Below are positions 27,621 through 36,266 of a stretch of 64,000 nucleotides of DNA, piece after piece. The notes beneath the pieces were generated by a model that saw only the letters and a list, made by a program, of their open reading frames with translations, did not search any database and was not told the DNA's origin. Numbering within the stretch: the stretch's first letter is position 1; every line of letters begins with the position of its first letter. The DNA is from JADJNY01 sp046349615 (GTDB taxonomy: Bacteria > Planctomycetota > UBA1135 > GCA-002686595), in contig JAXMBZ010000006.1 in the NCBI GenBank assembly GCA_046349615.1, positions 124,001 through 188,000 of the forward strand, read 5' to 3'. A program made the translations under genes and the position numbers.

Positions 27621-29795
27621 TCAGCGCACGCGCGGCTTCTCCTCCGACGCGGCCTCGAACGCGCGCGCCTTCTGCACGAGCTCGACGAACTCCTTGCGGT
27701 AGCCGCCGACGTCCTCGCCGACGCCCTGCACCGCGAGGTTGAGCGCGTCCTTCAACCCGAACGCGCCGACGTTCGCGCTCTTGCGCAGCACGAGGCCGAA
27801 GCCCGCGACCGCGCTCGCCCACTTGAAGTCCGGGTGCGCCTCCTGCCACGACGCGTTCGTCGTGTGCACCGGCGTCTCGAGCAGTCGGCTCGTGTCGCCG
27901 TTCGGCGCCTTGTAGCGCAGCTTGACGTTCAGGAGCTCGCCCGAGCGCGCCGCGGCGGTCGGGCTCGTGGTCGCCTGGTACTTCAGCGGGTCGACGCCCG
28001 GGACCTGGAACGGCACGCCGACGGGGACGATCTCGTAGAGCGCGGTCACCGTGTGGCCCGCGCCGATCTCGCCCGCGTCCTTCGTGTCGTCGTTGAAGTC
28101 CTGGTGCGCGAGCACGCGGTTCTCGTACCCGATCAAGCGCCACGCCTGCACTTCGGCGGGGTTGAACTCGAGCTGGAGCTTGACGTCCTTCGCGATCGTG
28201 ACGAGCGTGCCGCCCATCTCGCTCACGAGCACCTTGCGCGCCTCGTTCAACGTGTCGATGTAGGCGTAGTTGCCGTTGCCCTTGTCGGCGAGGAGCTCCA
28301 TCTTCGCGTCCTTCGTGTTGCCCGTGCCGAAGCCGAGCACGCTCAGGAACACGCCGGACTTGCGCTTCTCCTCGATCATGCGCACGAGCGAGCCGTCGTC
28401 CGTGACGCCGACGTTGAAGTCGCCGTCCGTGCAGAGGATCACGCGGTTCTGGCCCTCCTGCGTGAAGTTCGCTTGCGCGATCTGGTACGCGAGCTCGATC
28501 CCCGCGGCGCCGTTCGTCGAGCCGCCGGCCTGCAACGCGTCGAGCGCGTTCACGATCACGGACTTGTAGTCGCACGTCGTCGACGGGAGCACGACGCCCG
28601 ACGCGCCGGCGTACACGACCATCGCGATGCGGTCGCGGCCGTCGAGCTGCTCGACGAGCAGCTTCATCGAACGCACGAGCAGCGGGAGCTTGTCCGGCTG
28701 GTCCATCGAGCCCGACACGTCGATCAGGAACACGAGGTTCGAGGGCTGACGCTTCGCGACGTCGATCTCCTCTCCGCGCAGGCCGATCTGCACGAGCTGG
28801 TGCGTCGGCGCCCACGGGCAGCTCGCGACGCGCGTCGTCACGGAGAACGGCGCCTCGCCGTCGGGCTTCGGGTACTCGTAGCGGAAGTAGTTGAGCAGCT
28901 CCTCGACGCGCACCGCGTCGGGCGGCGGGAGCGTGCCCGAGTTCAGGTAGCGCCGCACGTTCGCGTACGACGCGGTGTCGACGTCGGCCGAGAAGGTCGA
29001 GAGCGGCTCCTGCGCCGCGAGCTTGAACGGGTTCTCGACGATCGGCGCGTAGGCCTCGGTGTTGCCGTCGCGATCCTGCGCCGGTCGATCGTCCGCCGCC
29101 GCGGTCTCGAAGTCCTGCGCGCGACCGGCGACCTGGCGCAGGAGCTCGACGTCTCCCCTGCGACGCGACTTCGCCTTGGCGCCGGCCGCGAGGCCCGAGC
29201 CGGAGTGCGTGACGAGGACCTCGCCGAGCTCGGCTTCGGGCTGCGCGGAGAGCGTGTCACGCGGCACGGAAAGGGAATTCGCCGTCCCGCTCGGGACGGC
29301 GACCGTCGTCGTCTCCGAGCCGACGTACCCGAGGCCCTTCAGCGCGTCCGCTCCGCCGGAAGCCGGCCGCGACGACGCGGGATCGGAGGGCGTCCCCGGA
29401 TTCGCGCGTCGGTTCCACGAATCGAATCCGCCGCTCGCGACCTCGACGCCTTGCTGCATGCGCAGCGTCGCGACGTACGCGAGCCCCGACAGCGCGAGCA
29501 CGCCCGCCGCCGCCGAGAGCCACACCCAGCGCGGCGCGCGCATCCGCTTCGGCGCCGCGCGCTCCGCGATCGCCGCGCGCTGCGCGTCGCTCAATTCGAG
29601 CTTCGGCTCCCGCGCCAGGCCTTGTTCGAGCTCGCCCGCCGTCGCACGCAGCTCGTCGACGAACGCGCGCGCTCGCGCATCGCGCTCGAGCAGCCGCTCG
29701 AGCTCCACGCGCTCCTCGCCCTCGAGCTCGCCGAGCGCGTACGCCGTGAGCCGCGGATCGTCCGCGTCGAACTCCATCGTCTTCGTCTCGTTCAC
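27621..29795 (-). CDS. von Willebrand factor A protein of YfbK type with anti-sigma-like N-terminus
   Basis: A 724-residue protein. Residues 1-90 resemble an anti-sigma domain (LTAYALGELEGEERVELERLL) but lack the zinc His/Cys residues. A membrane helix lies at about 93-113. After a variable region, residues from about 245 match the vWF_A/YfbK module (FSADVDTASYANVRRYLNSG). The VWA domain at about 355-530 has the MIDAS motif DVSGSMD, and a C-terminal DUF3520-like region carries the run GAGHTVTALYEIVPVGVPF. The start is GTG 29795, overlapping the stop of the ECF sigma gene (GTGA); an in-frame ATG lies six codons later. The order sigma then membrane VWA protein implies that this protein sequesters or senses for that sigma factor. 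Confidence 0.88.
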   Translation of the reverse strand: MNETKTMEFDADDPRLTAYALGELEGEERVELERLLERDARARAFVDELRATAGELEQGLAREPKLELSDAQRAAIAERAAPKRMRAPRWVWLSAAAGVLALSGLAYVATLRMQQGVEVASGGFDSWNRRANPGTPSDPASSRPASGGADALKGLGYVGSETTTVAVPSGTANSLSVPRDTLSAQPEAELGEVLVTHSGSGLAAGAKAKSRRRGDVELLRQVAGRAQDFETAAADDRPAQDRDGNTEAYAPIVENPFKLAAQEPLSTFSADVDTASYANVRRYLNSGTLPPPDAVRVEELLNYFRYEYPKPDGEAPFSVTTRVASCPWAPTHQLVQIGLRGEEIDVAKRQPSNLVFLIDVSGSMDQPDKLPLLVRSMKLLVEQLDGRDRIAMVVYAGASGVVLPSTTCDYKSVIVNALDALQAGGSTNGAAGIELAYQIAQANFTQEGQNRVILCTDGDFNVGVTDDGSLVRMIEEKRKSGVFLSVLGFGTGNTKDAKMELLADKGNGNYAYIDTLNEARKVLVSEMGGTLVTIAKDVKLQLEFNPAEVQAWRLIGYENRVLAHQDFNDDTKDAGEIGAGHTVTALYEIVPVGVPFQVPGVDPLKYQATTSPTAAARSGELLNVKLRYKAPNGDTSRLLETPVHTTNASWQEAHPDFKWASAVAGFGLVLRKSANVGAFGLKDALNLAVQGVGEDVGGYRKEFVELVQKARAFEAASEEKPRVR

Positions 29796-30331
29796 GACGC
29801 CACCTGCCTTTCGCCGCCCTCGACCGCGAGCCGTTCACGCAACGCCTTCAACCCGACGTGGATCAGGAACCCGACGTTGCCCACGGATTCCCCCATCACC
29901 GCGGCGATCTCCTTGTAGGAGAGCCCGCCTTGGAACTTGAGGCGCAGCGCCTCCTGCTGCTTCCTCGGAAGCCGCGCCATGCACTCGAGCACGCGCGCGT
30001 GCTCCTCGCCCTCCGCGAGCGTGCGCGCCGGATCCACTGCGGGATCCGGCGGCTCGATCGCACCGATCGTGTCCGTCGTGCTCATGCCTTGCTCCTTGCG
30101 CAGCGCGTCGAGGGCCTTGTTCCGGCACACGGTGAAGAGCCACGGAACGATCCGGTCCTCGACGGCCGCGCGCTCGGTCGCGCACAGCTCGAGGAAGGTC
30201 TCCTGCACGACGTCCCGCGCGCGCTCCGCCTGACCGCACACCTTGGCGGCGTAGGCGAGCAGACGCGGCTCGTAGCGCGCGAGCACCTCGCGGATCCACT
30301 CGGGGTCGTTCCTGCCGGGGTTCGCTCTCAC
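29792..30331 (-). CDS. ECF RNA polymerase sigma factor
   Basis: A 179-residue sigma factor. Region 2 includes YAAKVCGQAERARDVVQETFLELC and IVPWLFTVCRNKALDALRKE. Region 4 has the helix-turn-helix LPRKQQEALRLKFQGGLSYKEIAAVMGESVGNVGFLIHVGLKALRE. It is the RpoE-like type. The GTG at 30331 is preferred because GAGG stands 7 bases upstream; a further GTG at 30367 has no ribosome site. Its stop overlaps the start of the VWA/anti-sigma-like gene, so the two are coupled. It probably directs its own operon. Confidence 0.9.
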   Translation of the reverse strand: MRANPGRNDPEWIREVLARYEPRLLAYAAKVCGQAERARDVVQETFLELCATERAAVEDRIVPWLFTVCRNKALDALRKEQGMSTTDTIGAIEPPDPAVDPARTLAEGEEHARVLECMARLPRKQQEALRLKFQGGLSYKEIAAVMGESVGNVGFLIHVGLKALRERLAVEGGERQVAS

Positions 30332-30489
30332 GTTCCGGCCTCGATGCGACGCTGCATGCGGCCCCACGACGGACGGGGGCGCGGGCTTCTTAGGGACGAT
30401 CTCGCGAAAACCACGAACCGCCAGGGTGCCGGACGCGCTCGTCGCCGCGAAGTCCCTTCCGGGGCGGTGTTCGTCGGAGGGCGGCCCGC

Positions 30490-30495
30490 TATGCT
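30490..30495 (+). promoter_or_regulatory. TATGCT -10-like hexamer
   Basis: Sequence cgcTATGCT ends 42 bases before the ATG of the 189-residue membrane protein gene. Confidence 0.35.
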
Positions 30496-30537
30496 CTCGC
30501 GCCCCGGCCCGGACCGCCGGGAGAGGAAGAGGAAACC

Positions 30538-31107
30538 ATGGGCAGACGGATGATCCTGGCGGCGATCCTCGGCGGGCTCGCGCTCTTCGTTTGGGGCGCG
30601 CTCTCCCACATGGTGTTCCAGCTCGGCGACCACGGGATGCGGACCTTCGGCGCGAACGAGCCGCAGGTCGCGGCGGCGCTCAAGGCGGGCGCGAGCGAAC
30701 ACGGGCTCTACTTCGTCCCCGGCCTCGAACCCGCGAAGCAGAAGGATGACGCGGCGCGCTCGGCCTGGGAGGCGAAGTTGAGGGAAGGCCCCTACGCGAT
30801 GGTCGTCGTCAAACCCGACGGCGCGGACGCGATGAGCCCGATGCAGCTCGTGCGCGAGTTCGGGACGAGCGTCGGGCTCGCGCTGATCGCGGTCTTCCTG
30901 ATCGTCGTCGCGGGCGGGCTCTCGGGCGCCGTCGCGCGCGTCGTGTTCTGCGCCCTGCTCTCGTTGTTCGGGCTGCTCCAGCACGACGTGCGCTTCTGGA
31001 ACTGGTACCTCTTCCCGGGCGACTTCACCGGGGCCCAGTTCGCGGACAAGCTGATCGGCGGGGTCGTGCTCGGGCTCGTGATCCACCTCGTGCTCCGCAA
31101 GCGCTGA
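30538..31107 (+). CDS. Conserved-looking membrane protein (hypothetical)
   Basis: A 189-residue protein with a hydrophobic N-terminal helix (MILAAILGGLALFVWGALSHMVF, about 5-27), a polar region of about 80 residues, and three hydrophobic segments at about 112-133, 136-152 and 168-186, the middle followed by HDVRFWNWYLFPGDF. A purine-rich ribosome site (GAGAGGAAGAGGAAACC) precedes the ATG, a strong mark of a real gene. It lies between two ECF-sigma operons transcribed away from each other. The family is not recognised. Confidence 0.75.
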   Translation: MGRRMILAAILGGLALFVWGALSHMVFQLGDHGMRTFGANEPQVAAALKAGASEHGLYFVPGLEPAKQKDDAARSAWEAKLREGPYAMVVVKPDGADAMSPMQLVREFGTSVGLALIAVFLIVVAGGLSGAVARVVFCALLSLFGLLQHDVRFWNWYLFPGDFTGAQFADKLIGGVVLGLVIHLVLRKR

Positions 31108-31182
31108 GCGCGTCCGAGGCCCGTTTCCCGCGGCCTCGAGCCCGCCGCCCCGTACCCGGCCGCCGGCCGGCGGATAGAAGGC

Positions 31183-31200
31183 GGAAACCGCCCGGTTTCC
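31183..31200. terminator. Short hairpin between genes (possible terminator)
   Basis: GGAAACC (31183-31189) and GGTTTCC (31194-31200) form a perfect 7-base stem with a GCCC loop, 76 bases after the membrane protein gene and about 95 bases before the ECF sigma start. There is no T-tract, so the role (terminator or leader structure) is open. Confidence 0.35.
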
Positions 31201-31294
31201 GATCGACGGGCGCCCGGCGGCGCCGTCCGTGAGGGCCCCGCCGGCGCGTTCGATCGGGAGCGCATCCCCGCGCCCCGGGCCCCCTGCACCGGCG

Positions 31295-31942
31295 ATGGCC
31301 ACCTTCCTCCGAACGATGCGCGATGCCGCCGACTCGCAGGCGCTCGTCCGCCGCGCCCAGAGCGGCGACGCCGAGGCCTTCGACGCGCTCGTCCGCGCGC
31401 ACTTCACGCCCGTGTACGCCTTCCTCCATCGCCTGGTCGGGAACCCCGAGGACGCGGAAGACCTCGCGCAGGAGACGTTCGTCCGCGCGCACCGCTCGCT
31501 CGCGCTCTACCGCATCGACGCGAGCTTCTCGACGTGGCTCCTGCGCATCGCGCACCACCTCGCGATCGACCACCGCCGCGCCGCGGGCCGTCCGCACCGC
31601 GCCGCGAGCTTCTCGGGCGTCGAGCCCGCGCTCGTCGACGCGCTCGTCGAGCGCGGACCGCGCGGCGCGAACCCGCGCGAGGAAGCGCAGCGCGGCGAGC
31701 TCGTGCGAAGGCTCGCGGAGGCGCTCGACGCGCTGCCCGCGCGGCTCAAGGCCGTGCTCGTGCTGCGCGCGATCGAAGGACGCGAGTACGACGAGATCGC
31801 CGCGATCCTCGGCGTGCGGCCCGCGACGGCGCGGACGCAGGTCATGCAGGCGCGGCGCGAGCTCGCACGCCGGCTCGGACCGCATCTCGACGACGCGCAG
31901 CGCTTCGGCCGCGCGCTCGACGACGAGGAGGACGCGCCGTGA
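31295..31942 (+). CDS. ECF RNA polymerase sigma factor (RpoE-like)
   Basis: A 215-residue sigma factor. Region 2 includes FDALVRAHFTPVYAFLHRLVGNPEDAEDLAQETFVRAHRSL, with the classic D-A-E-D-L-x-Q-E-T core. Region 4 has LPARLKAVLVLRAIEGREYDEIAAILGVRPATARTQVMQARRELARRL. The start is uncertain: ATG 31295 is used, with ATG 31316 and GTG 31229 as alternatives. The stop overlaps the GTG of a zinc-finger anti-sigma gene (GTGA), a typical sigma/anti-sigma operon. Confidence 0.92.
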   Translation: MATFLRTMRDAADSQALVRRAQSGDAEAFDALVRAHFTPVYAFLHRLVGNPEDAEDLAQETFVRAHRSLALYRIDASFSTWLLRIAHHLAIDHRRAAGRPHRAASFSGVEPALVDALVERGPRGANPREEAQRGELVRRLAEALDALPARLKAVLVLRAIEGREYDEIAAILGVRPATARTQVMQARRELARRLGPHLDDAQRFGRALDDEEDAP

Positions 31943-33981
31943 GGTGCCGCGAAGCACGCGCGCTGCTGCAGCGGGCCGCCGACGGCGAGCTCGCGCTCGA
32001 GGACCGCCTCGCGCTCGACGCGCACGTCGCCGAGTGCGAGCGCTGCGCGCCGCTCGCGCGCCGGCTCGAGGAGCTCGAACACGCGTTCGCGCGCTTCCCC
32101 GAACCGCCGGTCGATTCGCTCGACCTCGACGCGCAGGTGCGCGCGGTGCGCGCGCGCATCGCGGGCGACGCGCGAACGGAACGCACGCGACGGTTCACGC
32201 TCTCGCTCGACGCGCGGCGCGCTCTGGTCGCGGCGGCGGTGCTCGCGCTCGTCGCCGCGGGCCTCGTGCTCTTCCTGCGGGGCGCCGCGGCGCCGACGCC
32301 GCCGGTCGTGCAGGAGCCGCCGCGCTCGCCGTCCGTCGCTCCGCGCGACGCCGTCGACGCGCCGAAAGACGCGCGCGCGGACGTCGCGGCACCCGAGCTC
32401 GCGCACGACGGGAGCTCCGTGCAGCCCGAGCTCGCGCACGGCGAGGACGCTGCGCAGCCCGAGCTCGCGCAGGAACCGCCGCGCGTCGGCGACGAGGCCG
32501 CCGTCGGAGGCGCTCCGCTCCCTTCGAACGCTCCGAGCGCCGAGCCGGAGCCGAGCACGCCGGTCGCGGCCGCGCCGAACGACGCGGCGCCGTCGTCCTC
32601 CGTCGTCGAGACCGCGCCGACGCCCGAGGAGCTCGCGCGCATCGAGGCGACGCGCGCGCGGCTCGCGGCGGTCCTCGTCGACGCGTTCGCGCACGCGGCG
32701 CCCGACCGCGCGGCGCTGAAGCGCGCGTTCGCGCTCGCGACCGCCGAGCTCGCGCGCGAGCCGTGGCCGCTCGCGCGCCTCGCCGAAGGCCTCGCGCTCG
32801 GCGGCGACGAGCCCACCGCCCGCGCCGCGCTACGCTACGTCGGGCTCTTCGGCGACGCGGGCAGCGCGCGCACGCTCGCGCGCGCCGCGGAGCGCCCGGC
32901 CTTCACCGCGGACGCCGCGCTCGCCCTCGCGGACCTCGACGAGCCCGCGCTCGAGCCGCTCTCCGAGCTCGTGCGCGACCCGGGGCAGCGCGAGCGCGTC
33001 CTCGACCGGCTCGCCGCGCGCCGCGACGACGCGGGCACGCGCACGCTCGAGGCGCTGACGCGGCGCAGCGTGCGCGGCGAGAGCGCGCTCCCGTCCGTGC
33101 ACGACGAGGACGCGCGGCGTCTGCGCGCCCGCTGCGTGTTCGCGCTCGCGCGCTCGGGCCCCGCCGCGCTCACGTCCTTGCTGCGCCTCGGGACGGACGG
33201 CGTCGTGTCGACGTCGGACGCGCTCGCGGCCGCGCGCACGGTCGAGGACGCGCCCGCGACGCTCGCGGCGCTCCTGCACGCGGGCGCGCGCGGCCTCGAT
33301 CCGCGGCTCACGATCGCGGCCGTGCGCGACCTGCGCCCCGCGGGCGGCGTCGAGTGGCTCGACGAGCGCGCGAAGGGCTCGCGCGAGCTCCGCGAGGACG
33401 CGCTCGACGCGCTCGGAGCGTTCGACGACGTCGACGCCGCGCTCGCGCTCCTGCGCTGGCACGCTTCGGGACGTCTGTCGGACGCGCGCACGAGCGCGCT
33501 CTTCGACGGCGTGCTGCTGCGCCGCCCCGAGACGGGCGCGGAGCTCGCGCGGGCACTGACGACGCGCCGCGATCGCGCCGCGTTGCACGAGCTCGACGAG
33601 CTGCTCGTCCAGCACCCGGACACGGCGGACGTGCCCGCGCTGATCGAGCTCGCCGGAACGGACCTGCTCGTGCGCGGCGATCGACGCACCGCGCTCCAAC
33701 TCGTCGCGGAGCTCGGCGACGCCGACGCGCGGCCGCGTCTCGAGGCGCTCTGGACGCGCCTCGAGGAGACCGAGCGCGAACTCCGCGCCGCGTGCCTGAT
33801 CGCGCTGCACCGCTTCGGCGGGCGCGACGCCGTCCTCGCGCTCTTCCCGAACGCGCCGCAGCGCGCGCTCGACCGCTTGATCGCCGTGTGCGACGACGCC
33901 GAGGAGCGCGCGCGGCCCACGACCACGATGTTCCGCGTGCTGCAGGAGCTCGACGCCCTCGGCTCCCGCACCACGCCTTGA
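31939..33981 (+). CDS. Zinc-finger anti-sigma factor fused to an exported HEAT-like domain
   Basis: A 680-residue membrane anti-sigma factor. Residues 1-40 form a ZAS domain with Cys3, His29, Cys33 and Cys36 (HxxxCxxC), which should bind the sigma factor encoded just upstream. A membrane helix lies at about 93-115. Residues 116-230 are a proline/alanine-rich linker with an 11-residue repeat (PELAHDGSSVQ, PELAHGEDAAQ). Residues 240-680 are helical repeats rich in Ala, Leu, Arg and Asp with HEAT-like periodicity, located outside the membrane. The outer domain could sense a partner or envelope state. It is coupled by GTGA to the sigma gene and followed 25 bases later by a secreted-protein gene. 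Confidence 0.88.
   Translation: MRCREARALLQRAADGELALEDRLALDAHVAECERCAPLARRLEELEHAFARFPEPPVDSLDLDAQVRAVRARIAGDARTERTRRFTLSLDARRALVAAAVLALVAAGLVLFLRGAAAPTPPVVQEPPRSPSVAPRDAVDAPKDARADVAAPELAHDGSSVQPELAHGEDAAQPELAQEPPRVGDEAAVGGAPLPSNAPSAEPEPSTPVAAAPNDAAPSSSVVETAPTPEELARIEATRARLAAVLVDAFAHAAPDRAALKRAFALATAELAREPWPLARLAEGLALGGDEPTARAALRYVGLFGDAGSARTLARAAERPAFTADAALALADLDEPALEPLSELVRDPGQRERVLDRLAARRDDAGTRTLEALTRRSVRGESALPSVHDEDARRLRARCVFALARSGPAALTSLLRLGTDGVVSTSDALAAARTVEDAPATLAALLHAGARGLDPRLTIAAVRDLRPAGGVEWLDERAKGSRELREDALDALGAFDDVDAALALLRWHASGRLSDARTSALFDGVLLRRPETGAELARALTTRRDRAALHELDELLVQHPDTADVPALIELAGTDLLVRGDRRTALQLVAELGDADARPRLEALWTRLEETERELRAACLIALHRFGGRDAVLALFPNAPQRALDRLIAVCDDAEERARPTTTMFRVLQELDALGSRTTP
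32392..32474 (+). repeat. 33-bp repeat in the anti-sigma linker
   Basis: Two adjacent 33-base units (32392-32424 and 32425-32457) and the start of a third (32458-32474) encode PELAH-x6 units in the proline-rich linker. They diverge in the second half, which suggests an old in-frame duplication that lengthens the periplasmic tether. Confidence 0.6.
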
Positions 33982-34006
33982 CGTTTCCCAGGAGATCGGA
34001 GACCGC

Positions 34007-35779
34007 ATGTTCCTCCCGTTGTTGCTCGTCCTCACCCCGCCCGTCGGCGAACCGAATCACGCCGCGCTCGGCGCGAACGACGCGCCGCTCGTCCTGCGCA
34101 CGTACGAGCTCTCGGGCGTCCTCCCGCGCTCGATACCGTGCTTCGTCGATCAGCACCTCTTCCCCGTGATCGCGACGGCCTCGGAGCAGGGCAACGAGCA
34201 GTGGTCCGAGTTCGAGACGCCCGATGCCGAAGTGCTCCTCGACCTCGTGCGCCGCCAATTCTCCGAGGAATTCGACGCGGAAGGGCGCCGACTCGGTCTC
34301 TCGATCAACTCGCGGCTCGTCGTCCGCGCGCCCGAAGCCGTGCAGGAGGGCGTGCTGCAGCTCGTGCAGCGCACCGAAGTGCTCCTCGGCGCGACGACCG
34401 AGCTGTTCGTCGACATCGTGCACGGCCTGCCTTCGAACGCACCGACCGGCGTGATCGCGACGGCCGACGCGGAGAAGCTCCTCGCCACCGCCGGCGCAGA
34501 GCGTTCCTCGCTGCGGCTCGAGCTCGCGCCCGGGCTGCCGCGAGTGCTCGACCTGTCCGGTTCGCGAGAGTTCGTGGTCGACTACAACATCGAGATCGCG
34601 CAGGCCGCGACGATCCTCGATCCGGTCATCGGCTTCCTTCCCGCAGGCCCGCGCCTCCAGGCGTGTGCTTCGCCCGCCCCGGGCGGCAGTTGGATCGCGC
34701 TCGTGTTGCGCGACACCCAGCCGATGGGCGAGGTGCGCGAGGTCCCGGTCCAGGGCTCCGGGCAGATCACGACGCAGAACGCGATCTTGTCGACGTCCTC
34801 GGCGCGCGCGCTGCAGAGCGCGCGCATCGCGGAACGCTCCCTCGCGCTCAACCTGTTCCTCGCCGACGGCAAGGCGCTCGTCCTGCGCGCGGGCTTCGAC
34901 CTCGCGAGCGGCCGGGACGACGCGTGCGTCGTCGTGCGAACGTCGGGGAAACCCGTGCCGCGCGAAACGAAGCTCGGGCCGGTGGGCAAGGACCCGCGCG
35001 GCGAGATCCGCGCGTATCCGCTGGCGTTCGCGCTCCCCTCGACCGTGAAGCGCAGCAGTGACGGGCTCCTCGATCGGCGCGACGGCGTCTTCCCGGCGCA
35101 CCTCTACAACACGCCGCTGCTGGCGGTCGAGTTCCAGGCGATGTCGTTCGACGAGCTCCGCGAGAGCCTGGACGACGAAGCGCACGACCTCGAGCTGCAC
35201 TCGTGGGGCCCGTGGTTGCTCGCCATGCCGATGGACCCGTCCCAGCCGCTCCCGGCCGGCGCGTTCGACGGCGTGCTCCCCACTCTGGCGCGCATGGCAC
35301 CGTCGCCGCGCACGTTCCAAGTCGGCCTCGTGCTCCGCCGCGGCGGCGACGCAGGGACGGTCCTCGCGCGGGCGACGCTCCCGGCGCGCGCGGGACAGAG
35401 CGGCGTGCTCCACCTCGGCGTCGAGGAAAGTCGCCTCTTCGACGCGGACGTCGAGGTCGCGCAGAGCGCTTCGGCCTCGGACCCCGTCGTCGAGCTCGCG
35501 TTCGACGGCCTGACCGTCGAGGTCACGCCGACGCCGGGGCTCGCGGGCGACCTCAGGCTCGACCTCAGCGCGCGTGCGCACGTCCAGCGTGGGAGCCCGC
35601 GCGAGTTCCAGACCGGAGCCGCCGCCGTCGGCATATTGACGCAGACGGATCACGACGAGTTCGTTCTCGAGGAGCGCCTGCTCTTCTCGAAGGACGGTCC
35701 GCGCAGCGTGCGCCTCGGCGACGTCGGCAACCGGCCGGACGCGCTCAGCCTCGAGGTCGAGCTGACCGAGTTGCGCTGA
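34007..35779 (+). CDS. Secreted protein of unknown function in ECF-sigma operon
   Basis: A 590-residue protein with a short hydrophobic start (MFLPLLLVLTP) that may be a signal peptide. It continues with mixed beta and alternating charged sequence, with no Cys pairs or catalytic motif I can identify. Segments such as EVLLDLVRRQFSEEF (about 76) and SINSRLVVRAPEAVQEGVLQLVQRTE (about 103) look like a secretin/STN-type alpha-beta unit, in which a VRA-x(n)-L motif is common, but this is only a resemblance. The ATG has GGAG 5 bases upstream. It is the third gene of the sigma/anti-sigma operon, with a strong terminator after it, so it may be the main regulated product or a sensor partner. Confidence 0.75.
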   Translation: MFLPLLLVLTPPVGEPNHAALGANDAPLVLRTYELSGVLPRSIPCFVDQHLFPVIATASEQGNEQWSEFETPDAEVLLDLVRRQFSEEFDAEGRRLGLSINSRLVVRAPEAVQEGVLQLVQRTEVLLGATTELFVDIVHGLPSNAPTGVIATADAEKLLATAGAERSSLRLELAPGLPRVLDLSGSREFVVDYNIEIAQAATILDPVIGFLPAGPRLQACASPAPGGSWIALVLRDTQPMGEVREVPVQGSGQITTQNAILSTSSARALQSARIAERSLALNLFLADGKALVLRAGFDLASGRDDACVVVRTSGKPVPRETKLGPVGKDPRGEIRAYPLAFALPSTVKRSSDGLLDRRDGVFPAHLYNTPLLAVEFQAMSFDELRESLDDEAHDLELHSWGPWLLAMPMDPSQPLPAGAFDGVLPTLARMAPSPRTFQVGLVLRRGGDAGTVLARATLPARAGQSGVLHLGVEESRLFDADVEVAQSASASDPVVELAFDGLTVEVTPTPGLAGDLRLDLSARAHVQRGSPREFQTGAAAVGILTQTDHDEFVLEERLLFSKDGPRSVRLGDVGNRPDALSLEVELTELR

Positions 35780-35848
35780 TCGGCCGAGCGCTCGCGCACG
35801 CACGCGAGCGCGACCGCACGCGCCGGAACGCGCCGGCCGGAAAGGACA

Positions 35849-35896
35849 CGAGCTCCACCACGCCTGGATGCACCAGCGGGGTGGAGCTCGCGTTTT
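35849..35896 (+). terminator. Rho-independent terminator after the ECF operon
   Basis: CGAGCTCCACC (35849-35859) pairs perfectly with GGTGGAGCTCG (35880-35890). The 20-base interior forms a second stem (cgc-tgg with cca-gcg). CGTTTT follows at once, giving a classic intrinsic terminator about 70 bases after the stop codon. Confidence 0.8.
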
Positions 35897-36161
35897 CCGC
35901 GCCCGAATCGGGCCGGACGAGGGCGCGGAACCGGCCTCTTGTCCGCGGGCCCCCCGGCACGCGGACCCTCGTTCGACGCGGCGAACGTCGACCGGGTTCC
36001 GTCGCGCAGGGGATCCCGAGCTCGGGAACTTGCTCCCTTGGCTCGTCGCGGATCGCGGCCTACGGAAGGCCGCCGCGAGCGTCCCCCTCCGCGGCAGCCC
36101 CGGTCGAAGCCGCGCCCCGCGCGCGACGGACGCCGGGGCGAGACCGAGAGTCATGGTGGTG

Positions 36162-36187
36162 GCCGGCGCCGTTCCTGCGGCGCCGGC
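36162..36187. terminator. Perfect 9-base hairpin in the intergenic region
   Basis: GCCGGCGCC (36162-36170) and GGCGCCGGC (36179-36187) with an 8-base loop gttcctgc. It is followed by tctactt and not by a pure T-tract. It lies about 80 bases before the deaminase start and could terminate read-through or regulate. Confidence 0.4.
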
Positions 36188-36253
36188 TCTACTTCGCTCC
36201 GAGCGCAGGCCCTTCGACCGCAGGCGCGAGCGTGCAACGCGCGTCGAGCGCGC

Positions 36254-36259
36254 TACTCT
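36254..36259 (+). promoter_or_regulatory. TACTCT -10-like hexamer, possibly leaderless deaminase start
   Basis: Sequence cgcTACTCT ends 7 bases before the ATG of the cytosine deaminase gene. No Shine-Dalgarno precedes the ATG, which fits a leaderless mRNA. Confidence 0.4.
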
Positions 36260-36266
36260 CGCGCGC

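Larger units (their letters stand above)
35780..36266. other. 487-base intergenic region with two hairpins
   Basis: No protein-like frame was found here. It holds the terminator hairpin at 35849-35890, a small palindrome directly after it (gcccgaatcgggc, 35900-35912), a second perfect 9-base hairpin at 36162-36187 and the TACTCT box before the deaminase gene. The remainder is GC-rich with no recognised signal. Confidence 0.6.

Noticed and set aside
35900..36266. Possible short gene in the gap before the deaminase gene
   Set aside because: All frames are arginine/proline-rich and lack ribosome sites, and the region contains two hairpins, more like an untranslated segment.
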